This document shows, in pieces, positions 1 to 5,192 of a stretch of DNA of 5,192 nucleotides. The notes below the pieces were generated by a model. It did not search any database. It saw only the letters and a program-made list of their open reading frames with translations, and had not been told where the DNA came from. Position 1 is the stretch's first letter; every line of letters begins with the position of its first letter. The translations under genes were made by a program, and so were the position numbers. Location: the NCBI GenBank assembly GCA_029556045.1, contig JAKQGS010000359.1, positions 1-5,192 of the forward strand. Reading direction: 5' to 3'. The DNA comes from Pseudomonadota bacterium (GTDB taxonomy: Bacteria > Bdellovibrionota > Oligoflexia > Oligoflexales > Oligoflexaceae).

Positions 1-1
1 T

Positions 2-1474
2 TCTCCGGGGACTTCCGGAAGCGGCACTGAGCAGGGGATCTTTCAAGCGGTGGCAGGATTGACCTGCAATGGGGGCACTTGGGTGCGTCCCAAGAGCACC
101 GTGGCAGTGCTGATCGTCAGCGATGAAGATAACTGCAGCAAAGGCACTTGTTCGACGAATGCGGCCGCCAGTGATCCGGCTTACCTGACCAGCCATCTGA
201 AAGACACCATGGGGCGCGTTCTCGGTGACGAAGCTCGGGTTTACGGGCTGGTCAAGATGTCTGGTGATAGCACCTGCACCTCGGCACCTTATGTGGGAGT
301 TGATTATGAAGCGGCGATTGCTGCAACCAAGGGTAAGGCCGGTAGCATCTGCGCTGCCGATTACACCACGACACTGAAAGCGATCTCCGCCGACATCAAA
401 GAAATTCTGAAAAACCAGTTTGAACTGAATTATACGCCTGACGGTGGTGTTGCCACGGTTATAGTGAACGACGCTGCCTTGACCAGCGGTTATACCATCT
501 CCGGTAAGGTTTTGACATTTTCCGATATTCCAGCGGCAGGCTCTAAAATCAAAGTGACCTATCAAATCAGTGCCGGCACAGAGATGACGCAGTTCAGCCT
601 GAGCCACCAGCCGATCGTCAGTTCAGTCAAGGTGTATGTGGACCAGAACCTGATCGATGCTTCTGCTTATACGGTGGAAGCCGCAAACAAACTGCTGAAG
701 TACACCCCACCAGCTGGCAGTAAAATCAAGGTGTTGTTTACGGAAGACCTGCCGCTGGATTCACGCTTTCCGATCGGCAAAGACGCAGCGGCGGCCAGCA
801 TCAAAGTGACGGTGGATGGTGCTGAGGAAAAAGGATTTAGCTACGACAGCGCTTCGGGTGACCTGGTGTTTGCATCCGCTCCCAAGGAGGCTGCTGCCAT
901 CGTGGTGCGGTTTGACCGCAATAAGGGACCACAGTTGGAATATCCCCTGGCTATTGTGGGATCCAATGCCTACGATTTTAAAGCCTTTGACAAAACCACC
1001 GGTGCTGAGTTGGCGGTTGCCCATGCGGAAGGAAAAGTGACCTTTCAGGCCGGTGATCATGCGGACGGACGCATGGTGCAGATCCGCTACAAAAATGACT
1101 CATCTGGCAAAGCTAACTTTGATCTGATGCAGGAGCCCCTGGCGGGATCGCTGGTGGTGAAATCCAGTGACGCGGCTTGCGCCCTGGGAGCGGGTGTGGA
1201 ACTCAGCGGTAAGGCGCTGGCTGTCGACTGTGACTTGGGTAAAGAAATCAAATTTGACGTGGCGTTTCAGTACCGTAAGGAAGGGGAAGCCCCCCGTAGC
1301 TTTACGGTGGACGAAGTGAAAGACGGCGATGTGGGGGCTTGGACGGTTAAAGTGGACGGAGAAGTGCGGGAAGATTATACCCGCTCCGGCAATACCATCT
1401 CGTTTGCGGCTCCCCTGGCAGAGGATGCCAAGGTTCTGGTGATTTACAACTATCAGGAGTTTGCTCTGCGCTGA
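2..1474 (+). CDS. VWA-domain surface protein with six C-terminal beta modules (5' end missing)
   Basis: The frame is open from the first base of the window to the TGA at 1472-1474, giving 490 visible codons, so the true start lies upstream. A GTG at 50 has no ribosome binding site and sits inside the domain, so I do not take it as the start. The first ~125 visible residues look like the second half of a von Willebrand factor A domain: a hydrophobic strand leading into SDEDNCS (from nt 119), a later YGLVKM strand, then GSICAADY and an amphipathic helix ending near nt 418. This layout is familiar from large exported VWA proteins of delta-type proteobacteria. The MIDAS DxSxS motif would lie upstream and cannot be checked. 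From nt 419 on come six degenerate modules of 58-61 residues (separate entry). Seven cysteines and the absence of membrane segments in the visible part fit an extracytoplasmic or outer-surface protein. A metal-dependent adhesive or binding role is inference; the ligand is unknown. Confidence -1.
   Translation, partial: SPGTSGSGTEQGIFQAVAGLTCNGGTWVRPKSTVAVLIVSDEDNCSKGTCSTNAAASDPAYLTSHLKDTMGRVLGDEARVYGLVKMSGDSTCTSAPYVGVDYEAAIAATKGKAGSICAADYTTTLKAISADIKEILKNQFELNYTPDGGVATVIVNDAALTSGYTISGKVLTFSDIPAAGSKIKVTYQISAGTEMTQFSLSHQPIVSSVKVYVDQNLIDASAYTVEAANKLLKYTPPAGSKIKVLFTEDLPLDSRFPIGKDAAAASIKVTVDGAEEKGFSYDSASGDLVFASAPKEAAAIVVRFDRNKGPQLEYPLAIVGSNAYDFKAFDKTTGAELAVAHAEGKVTFQAGDHADGRMVQIRYKNDSSGKANFDLMQEPLAGSLVVKSSDAACALGAGVELSGKALAVDCDLGKEIKFDVAFQYRKEGEAPRSFTVDEVKDGDVGAWTVKVDGEVREDYTRSGNTISFAAPLAEDAKVLVIYNYQEFALR
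419..1447 (+). repeat. Six tandem degenerate protein modules, period 58-61 residues
   Basis: Within the VWA protein a pattern recurs six times: [FY]-x-[LIV] at the start, an alternating V-x-V strand, often G-[YF]-[TS], a strand such as L-T-F or V-T-F, a turn often containing Pro or Gly, and a closing I-x-V-x-[YF] strand. Modules begin at nt 419 (FELNY), 593 (FSLSH), 767 (FPIGK), 941 (YPLAI), 1118 (FDLMQ) and 1301 (FTVDE), so the spacings are 58, 58, 58, 59 and 61 codons. Linkers of 9-10 mostly polar or charged residues join them. Modules 1 and 2 are closest to each other, sharing AGSKIKV, with similar codons there. The pattern predicts small all-beta domains and resembles beta modules I recall from phage tail fibres and adhesins. 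That resemblance is from memory and unverified. DNA identity is low, so these are old duplications and not a recent DNA repeat. Confidence -1.
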
Positions 1475-1498
1475 TTCGCCAATGCGGTTTTTTCGACA

Positions 1499-1530
1499 AA
1501 AGCCCGGATTTCTTTGGAAATCCGGGCTTT
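1499..1530 (+). terminator. Intrinsic terminator after the VWA gene
   Basis: A perfect 13-bp inverted repeat, AAAGCCCGGATTT (1499-1511) and AAATCCGGGCTTT (1518-1530), encloses the six-base loop CTTTGG. It starts 24 bases after the stop codon. The GC core with flanking A and T runs is typical of Rho-independent terminators. The T tract is short (TTT, then GTT), so termination may be less than complete. The reverse strand has TTTT at its exit, so the hairpin could also act there, although no minus-strand gene is seen. Confidence -1.
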
Positions 1531-1550
1531 GTTGCGTCCGCCTGCCGGTT

Positions 1551-1579
1551 TTGACTTTCCGCTGAATCATTAAAATGAT
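1551..1579 (+). promoter_or_regulatory. Candidate sigma-70-type promoter for the CBS gene
   Basis: TTGACT (1551-1556) matches the -35 consensus at five of six bases. AATGAT (1574-1579) matches TATAAT at four of six, including the conserved second A and last T, and the spacer is exactly 17. It lies just after the upstream terminator, and the start site would fall near 1586, about 40 bases before the CBS start codon. A closer -10 lookalike, TAAAAT at 1571-1576, has only a 14-base spacer and is less likely. Confidence -1.
1566..1579. promoter_or_regulatory. Small palindrome overlapping the -10 (possible operator)
   Basis: ATCATTAAAATGAT is an inverted repeat with six-base arms and a two-base centre. 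Its right arm is the proposed -10 box of the CBS gene promoter. A repressor bound here would block the promoter, but the arms are short and AT-rich and could occur by chance. No regulator gene is adjacent. Confidence -1.
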
Positions 1580-1624
1580 AGGAAAATCATCGTTGTAGCA
1601 TAATGTCCCAAGGAGACCCTCAGG

Positions 1625-2023
1625 ATGGACAAGACCCGCAAGTCGATCGATTTTTACATGACCCGCATGCCCCATAGCATCGAGCCCCATCAAACCATTA
1701 AAACAGCCCGTCATAAGATGCAGGAAGTCCATGCGCAGCACCTGCCTGTTTTGTCCGGTCGTAAGATCGTGGGTGTGTTGTCCTACCGGGATTTAGCGTA
1801 TCTGGGCACCTTCAAGAATATCGACGTGGATCACCTGACGGTGGCGGATGTCATGATCTCCGATCCATACACCGTGACGGAGCAGACATCGCTGAAAGAA
1901 GTGGCCGCCTATATGGCTGAAAATCATTTAGGTTCTGCTCTGGTCAAGGGACAGGGTGGTGAATTGGTAGGGATATTCACCGCTACCGACGCGCTGCGGG
2001 CTTTGGCGGATCTGGCACAATAG
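1625..2023 (+). CDS. Two-CBS-domain (Bateman module) protein
   Basis: A 132-residue protein made almost entirely of a CBS pair. CBS1 spans about residues 8-62 and CBS2 about 74-128. Both carry the G-h-x-[ST]-x-x-D motif that contacts the ribose/phosphate of bound adenine nucleotides in this family: G50-V-L-S-Y-R-D56 and G116-I-F-T-A-T-D122. Each domain opens with the usual 'MT/VMISDPYTV' type segment. There is no fused enzyme, transporter or DNA-binding domain, no signal peptide and no membrane segment, so it is a stand-alone cytoplasmic sensor whose partner is unknown. The start is well supported: AAGGAG at 1610-1615 lies nine bases before the ATG. It precedes clpB but is separated from it by 180 bases and a stem-loop, so co-transcription is uncertain. 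Binding of AMP, ATP or a related ligand is inferred from the family. Confidence -1.
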   Translation: MDKTRKSIDFYMTRMPHSIEPHQTIKTARHKMQEVHAQHLPVLSGRKIVGVLSYRDLAYLGTFKNIDVDHLTVADVMISDPYTVTEQTSLKEVAAYMAENHLGSALVKGQGGELVGIFTATDALRALADLAQ

Positions 2024-2051
2024 ATACCATTTTAGCTGTCTTTCCCTAATA

Positions 2052-2086
2052 CTCCGCCAGATGGTCATTTCTCACCATCGGCGGAG
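2052..2086 (+). other. Bulged stem-loop after the CBS gene, no T tract
   Basis: CTCCGCC (2052-2058) pairs with GGCGGAG (2080-2086), and GATGGT (2060-2065) pairs with ACCATC (2074-2079). This makes a 13-bp stem with a single bulged A2059 and the eight-base loop CATTTCTC. It begins 28 bases after the CBS stop codon and ends 21 bases before the clpB promoter candidate. The following bases (GCAATCC) lack a T run, so it is not a standard intrinsic terminator. It may protect the 3' end of the CBS mRNA or pause polymerase. Confidence -1.
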
Positions 2087-2106
2087 GCAATCCTGATACT
2101 ATTCAC

Positions 2107-2134
2107 CTTGACATCACCGGAAAAAGCCTCAACT
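2107..2134 (+). promoter_or_regulatory. Candidate heat-shock (sigma-32-like) promoter of clpB
   Basis: CTTGACA (2107-2113) matches the sigma-32 -35 consensus CTTGAAA at six of seven bases. After 13 bases comes CCTCAACT (2127-2134), a partial match to CCCCATNT. The same TTGACA has no acceptable TATAAT-type box at 16-18 bases, which makes an ordinary sigma-70 reading weaker. clpB is a classic sigma-32 target in proteobacteria. Transcription would start near 2141, giving a leader of about 63 bases. No CIRCE (HrcA) element is seen. The -10 is imperfect, so confidence is moderate to low. Confidence -1.
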
Positions 2135-2150
2135 TGTCCGTATAAGGGCT

Positions 2151-2199
2151 GGGGGTGCATGTGTCTGTGCAACAAACCCCCGAACAACTCCCGGGGAGG
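2151..2199 (+). promoter_or_regulatory. clpB leader with two mutually exclusive hairpins and the Shine-Dalgarno
   Basis: The Shine-Dalgarno GGGGAGG (2193-2199) is four bases from the ATG at 2204 and decides this start. Hairpin A pairs GGGGGT (2151-2156) with ACCCCC (2176-2181), extended by GCA/TGC (2157-2159 with 2168-2170). Hairpin B pairs CCCCG (2178-2182) with CGGGG (2192-2196), covering half of the Shine-Dalgarno. Both use C2178-C2181, so they cannot form together: A leaves the site free and B masks it. This would suit translational control of a heat-shock mRNA, but no known thermometer class is recognised and the role is inferred. Confidence -1.
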
Positions 2200-2203
2200 C
2201 ACC

Positions 2204-4807
2204 ATGAACGTCAATCGTTTAACTCAGATGTCGCAGGAAGTCCTGTCGTCTGCGCAAAAGCTGGCCGTCAAGCGGGGGCATCAACACGTCGAGGGAGAGC
2301 ACCTGCTCCTGGCGATGATCACTGAGCCCGGGAGCATCATCCATAAACTTCTGCAGCGTATGGACATCGATCCGGTTCTGCCGGAAAAACTGGTGGATCG
2401 GGAGCTGGATCGCATGCCGCGGGTTTCCGGTCCTGGCTACCAGCCGGATCGCATTTACCTGTCACAGCGTGTTTCCAAAATGATTGTGGATGCGGAAGAG
2501 GAGGCCAAGCGCCTCAAAGACGAGTACATCTCGGTGGAGCATCTTTTTTTGCAGGTGGTCCGCGAAGGGGATCGCACCGCTGCGGGGCGGGTGCTGCAGG
2601 AGATCGGTGTCACCGAAGAAAAATTTCTGGAAGTGCTGTCTCAGGTCAGAGGCAGCCAGCGTGTGCGCAGCACGAATCCGGAGGCTACCTATGAAGCGTT
2701 GGAAACCTATGGCATCGATCTGGTGAAGCAAGCCCGCCTGGGTAAACTGGATCCCGTCGTCGGTCGCGATAGCGAGATCAATCGTGTGATTCGCATCCTC
2801 AGTCGCAAGTCCAAAAACAATCCGGTTTTGATCGGTGAACCGGGAGTGGGTAAAACCGCGATTGCGGAAGGCTTGGCTCAAAGGATCGTGCGGGGGGATG
2901 TGCCGGATGGATTAAAAGACAAAACCATCATTTCCCTTGATATGGGAGCCCTTGTGGCAGGAGCCAAGTACCGCGGGGAGTTTGAAGAGCGTCTGAAGGC
3001 GGTCCTGACAGAGGTCAAGGAAAGCGAAGGGCGCGTCATCATGTTTATTGATGAACTTCACAACATCGTGGGAGCGGGCAAAGCGGATGGCGCCATGGAT
3101 GCCGGCAATATGCTGAAACCCATGCTGGCCCGCGGCGAGTTGCATTGCATCGGGGCCACCACCCTGGACGAATACCGTAAATACATTGAAAAGGATCCCG
3201 CCCTAGAGCGTCGCTTTCAAACCGTGCTGGTGGATCAGCCATCGGTGGAGGACACCATTTCCATCCTCAGGGGACTCAAGGAACGATTTGAAGTTTTTCA
3301 TGGCATCCATATCAAGGACAATGCCCTGGTCGCGGCGGCACAGCTGTCCGATCGCTACATCACGGATCGTTTTCTCCCGGACAAGGCCATCGACCTGATC
3401 GATGAGGCCAGCGCCATGGTGCGCACGGAAATCGAATCGGTGCCGGAGGAGTTGGACAAACTGCAACGGGCGGTGATGAGGCTGGAAATCGAAGAAGCCG
3501 CACTCAAAAAAGAAACCGACGACGCCAGCCGCACACGACTGGTGGCTTTGCAGAAGGAGCTGCAAGACCTGCGCAAAAACGCGGCGGTGGTGCGGGCGCA
3601 GTACGATCAGGAAAAGTCCGGCATCAATCAACTGCAGGAAACGCGGCGTAGGCTGGAGCAGGCGCGGCAGGAGTTGGAGCGGGCCGAGCGGGATTACAAC
3701 CTCGATAAAGCGGCCGAATTGCGGCACGGCTCCATTCCTCTGCTGGAGGCGCAACTCAAAAACGAAGAGGCTGCCCTCAAAGAGAAATCCGGCAATTCCG
3801 TTCTGCGGGAGGAGGTCACCGAAGAGGAGATTGCCGACATCGTCAGTCGCTGGACCGGTATTCCGGTTTCCAAACTGGTGGAGGGTGAGCGGGAAAAACT
3901 TTTACAACTGGACCAGATTCTCCATGAACGGGTCGTGGGGCAAAACGAAGCGGTGCAGGCCGTAACGGATGCCATTATCCGGGCCCGCGCCGGTATCAAG
4001 GACCCCCGTCGTCCCATTGGTTCCTTTATCTTTCTGGGTCCCACCGGTGTTGGAAAAACCGAACTGGCGAAAACACTGGCGGCCAACCTGTTTGATTCGG
4101 AAGAAAACATGGTGCGCATCGACATGTCGGAGTACATGGAAAAGCACACGGTTTCCCGCCTGATCGGTGCACCTCCGGGGTATGTGGGTTATGACGAGGG
4201 TGGCTACCTGACGGAAGCGGTGCGGCGGAAACCCTATTCTGTGATTCTGTTTGACGAAATCGAAAAGGCGCATCCGGACGTATTTAACATCCTGCTGCAA
4301 ATCCTCGATGACGGTCGTGTCACGGACAACCAGGGGCGTACGGTGAATTTTAAGAACACCGTCATCATCATGACCAGCAATATCGGTGCGGTGACCTTGA
4401 TCGAAGGCATCACGGAGCGGGGGGAAATCCCTGATGGGGTGAAGTCGAAAGTCATGGGGGCCTTGAAAGCCCACTTCCGCCCCGAGTTCCTGAACCGTGT
4501 TGACGATGTGGTGCTGTTCAAGCCCCTGATGAAGACGGAAATTGAAAAAATAGTCAGCATCATGTGCGCCGACCTGAAGCATCGTTTGTTGGAGCAAAAT
4601 ATCGGCCTGGCTCTGACACCGGAAGCGAAGTCCCACATTGCCAACGAGGGCTATGACCCCGTTTACGGAGCGCGGCCCTTACGCCGTTTCCTGCAAAAGG
4701 AATTGGAAACGCGTGTGGGTCGGGCGCTGGTGGGTGGGCAGGTACTGCCTGGCCAGACTGTAACGGTGGGTATGAAGGAAGGGCATCTTTATTTGACCTA
4801 TCAATGA
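2204..4807 (+). CDS. clpB: ClpB protein disaggregase (Hsp100)
   Basis: An 867-residue ClpB of normal length. This cytoplasmic hexameric AAA+ ATPase threads aggregated proteins through its pore with DnaK/DnaJ/GrpE. Domains: N-terminal Clp repeat region 1-145; NBD1 with Walker A GEPGVGKT (211-218), pore loop GAKYRGEF (Y256), Walker B FIDE (281-284) and ALERRF arginine fingers (R336/R337); coiled-coil middle domain about 408-530; NBD2 with Walker A GPTGVGKT (612-619), pore loop GYVGYDEGG (659-667), Walker B LFDE (682-685), sensor TSN (724-726), arginine finger FLNR (R765) and sensor-2 GAR (R824). All key residues are present. The long middle domain and the lack of an evident IG[FL] ClpP loop exclude ClpA and ClpC. 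The ATG at 2204 is chosen because it has a Shine-Dalgarno and MNVNRLT aligns with ClpB N-termini. In-frame upstream starts add a Cys/Gly/Pro-rich stretch foreign to the family. No intrinsic terminator follows. Confidence -1.
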   Translation: MNVNRLTQMSQEVLSSAQKLAVKRGHQHVEGEHLLLAMITEPGSIIHKLLQRMDIDPVLPEKLVDRELDRMPRVSGPGYQPDRIYLSQRVSKMIVDAEEEAKRLKDEYISVEHLFLQVVREGDRTAAGRVLQEIGVTEEKFLEVLSQVRGSQRVRSTNPEATYEALETYGIDLVKQARLGKLDPVVGRDSEINRVIRILSRKSKNNPVLIGEPGVGKTAIAEGLAQRIVRGDVPDGLKDKTIISLDMGALVAGAKYRGEFEERLKAVLTEVKESEGRVIMFIDELHNIVGAGKADGAMDAGNMLKPMLARGELHCIGATTLDEYRKYIEKDPALERRFQTVLVDQPSVEDTISILRGLKERFEVFHGIHIKDNALVAAAQLSDRYITDRFLPDKAIDLIDEASAMVRTEIESVPEELDKLQRAVMRLEIEEAALKKETDDASRTRLVALQKELQDLRKNAAVVRAQYDQEKSGINQLQETRRRLEQARQELERAERDYNLDKAAELRHGSIPLLEAQLKNEEAALKEKSGNSVLREEVTEEEIADIVSRWTGIPVSKLVEGEREKLLQLDQILHERVVGQNEAVQAVTDAIIRARAGIKDPRRPIGSFIFLGPTGVGKTELAKTLAANLFDSEENMVRIDMSEYMEKHTVSRLIGAPPGYVGYDEGGYLTEAVRRKPYSVILFDEIEKAHPDVFNILLQILDDGRVTDNQGRTVNFKNTVIIMTSNIGAVTLIEGITERGEIPDGVKSKVMGALKAHFRPEFLNRVDDVVLFKPLMKTEIEKIVSIMCADLKHRLLEQNIGLALTPEAKSHIANEGYDPVYGARPLRRFLQKELETRVGRALVGGQVLPGQTVTVGMKEGHLYLTYQ

Positions 4808-4839
4808 TGGGGCGACGGGGTTCCTGGGCGGTTGTGCAT

Positions 4840-4855
4840 TGGCATCCTCTTTGCT
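4840..4855 (+). promoter_or_regulatory. Sigma-54 (-24/-12) promoter of the USP gene
   Basis: TGGCATCCTCTTTGCT matches the RpoN consensus TGGCACG-N4-TTGC[AT] at all positions except the sixth and seventh. The invariant GG (4841-4842) and GC (4853-4854) are separated by exactly ten bases. It lies in the intergenic gap, and transcription would start near 4866, about 28 bases before the ATG at 4894, which leaves the Shine-Dalgarno inside the transcript. Such promoters need an AAA+ enhancer-binding activator; its site would probably lie in the 3' end of clpB, where I could not pick out a clear dyad. Confidence -1.
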
Positions 4856-4893
4856 AAAGGTTTGTTAGGCGTTTTTATGCAAGGAGGTTGAGT

Positions 4894-5192
4894 ATGCTAC
4901 CCCGCTTTACTGGGCCCAAAGCCCGCACCGGCATTGCCATTAAATTCGACAAGAACCTGGATCGTATGGTGGAGTTCGCCCGGGAGTGGCGTGAACAGTC
5001 CCGCTGTGAGTTGCATTTGACGCACGTGGAGGAGGCTTGGGAGGGATTGCCCTGGCTGATGGCCCTGGATCGCAAGGATCTACCCAAGGAGTCTCTGGCC
5101 ACCGCTATTGACTACGAGCATCAACATCTGGAGCAGCGGCTGTTTGATCTGGCCAAAAAGCTGGGGGACGGCAAGACTCCCACCAGTCATAA
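4894..5192 (+). CDS. Universal stress protein (UspA-family)-like protein, 3' end missing
   Basis: An open frame of 99 codons runs from ATG 4894 off the end of the window. The start is very well supported: AAGGAGG at 4881-4887 lies six bases upstream. The N-terminal half has the UspA pattern: a beta strand GIAIKFD (residues 13-19), an amphipathic helix (LDRMVEFAREWREQ), then a strand with ELHLTHVEE (39-47), the usual 'aeLtllHV' block of the family. A helix with EHQHLEQRLFDLAKKL (75-90) follows, as in USP domains. The C-terminal G-2x-G-9x-G(S/T) nucleotide motif would lie outside the window, so ATP binding cannot be judged. Many such proteins act in starvation, energy or oxygen stress; here the role is inferred. 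It follows clpB by 86 bases and has its own sigma-54 promoter candidate, so it is probably transcribed independently, although read-through from clpB is possible. Confidence -1.
   Translation, partial: MLPRFTGPKARTGIAIKFDKNLDRMVEFAREWREQSRCELHLTHVEEAWEGLPWLMALDRKDLPKESLATAIDYEHQHLEQRLFDLAKKLGDGKTPTSH

Noticed and set aside
50..52. GTG as the true start of the VWA gene
   Set aside because: The frame stays open to the left edge, no ribosome binding site precedes it, and the VWA domain would be cut in half.
1100..1741. Open reading frame of 213 codons on the minus strand
   Set aside because: It runs antisense through the end of the VWA gene, the terminator and the start of the CBS gene, and its product has no recognisable domain. 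It is a shadow of coding sequence on the other strand.
2141..2146. TATAAG as a sigma-70 -10 box for clpB
   Set aside because: The nearest good -35, TTGACA at 2108-2113, is 27 bases away, far beyond the usable spacing.
2108..2203. In-frame upstream starts for ClpB (TTG 2108, ATG 2159) adding a Cys-rich N-terminal extension
   Set aside because: The extension does not resemble any ClpB N-terminus, TTG 2108 overlaps the promoter candidate, and neither start has as good a Shine-Dalgarno as ATG 2204. The protein from 2204 already has the normal family length.
2024..2203. CIRCE element (HrcA operator) upstream of clpB
   Set aside because: No TTAGCACTC/GAGTGCTAA pair is present. The inverted repeat at 2052-2086 has a different sequence and spacing.
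3902..4636. Open reading frame of 244 codons antisense to clpB
   Set aside because: It is fully inside the conserved NBD2 region of clpB, His/Arg/Gln-rich as expected from antisense reading, and shows no family features.
4808..4880. Intrinsic terminator after clpB
   Set aside because: The only pairing seen is a four-base CTAA/TTAG near 4854-4869 before a TTTTT run. The stem is too short and AT-rich to count.

Overview
The window carries four protein-coding genes, all on the + strand. Two are cut by the window edges. The DNA is moderately GC-rich. The mix of a ClpB disaggregase behind a sigma-32-like promoter, a near-consensus sigma-54 promoter and a large Cys-containing VWA-type surface protein suggests a Gram-negative, proteobacteria-like organism. 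A Bdellovibrionota/Oligoflexia or former deltaproteobacterial lineage would fit the VWA protein style, but this is inference and no phylogenetic marker settles it.

Layout. Bases 2-1474 are the 3' part of a gene for a probably exported protein: the C-terminal half of a von Willebrand factor A-like domain followed by six degenerate beta-type modules with a 58-61 residue period. A strong hairpin terminator (1499-1530) closes it. A short intergenic region holds a sigma-70-type promoter candidate overlapped by a small palindrome. It is followed by a compact two-CBS-domain protein (1625-2023). A 180-base gap then contains a bulged stem-loop, a heat-shock-like promoter candidate and a leader with two competing hairpins just before clpB (2204-4807). 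The 86 bases after clpB contain a very good sigma-54 promoter match (4840-4855) and a strong ribosome binding site, which open a universal-stress-protein-like gene (4894 to the window end, incomplete).

Functional reading. The last three genes form a plausible stress group. The CBS protein is a likely adenine-nucleotide sensor, ClpB rescues aggregated proteins with DnaK, and the USP-like protein is typical of starvation or energy stress. Each has its own promoter candidate of a different class (sigma-70, sigma-32-like, sigma-54), so they look like neighbours that can be switched on by different signals rather than one simple operon. The VWA protein is separated by a terminator and is probably unrelated in function.

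I see no mobile element, CRISPR array, tRNA or rRNA. ClpB and the CBS protein are ordinary. The least familiar items are the modular C-terminus of the first protein, the clpB leader structure and the sigma-54 promoter in front of the USP gene.
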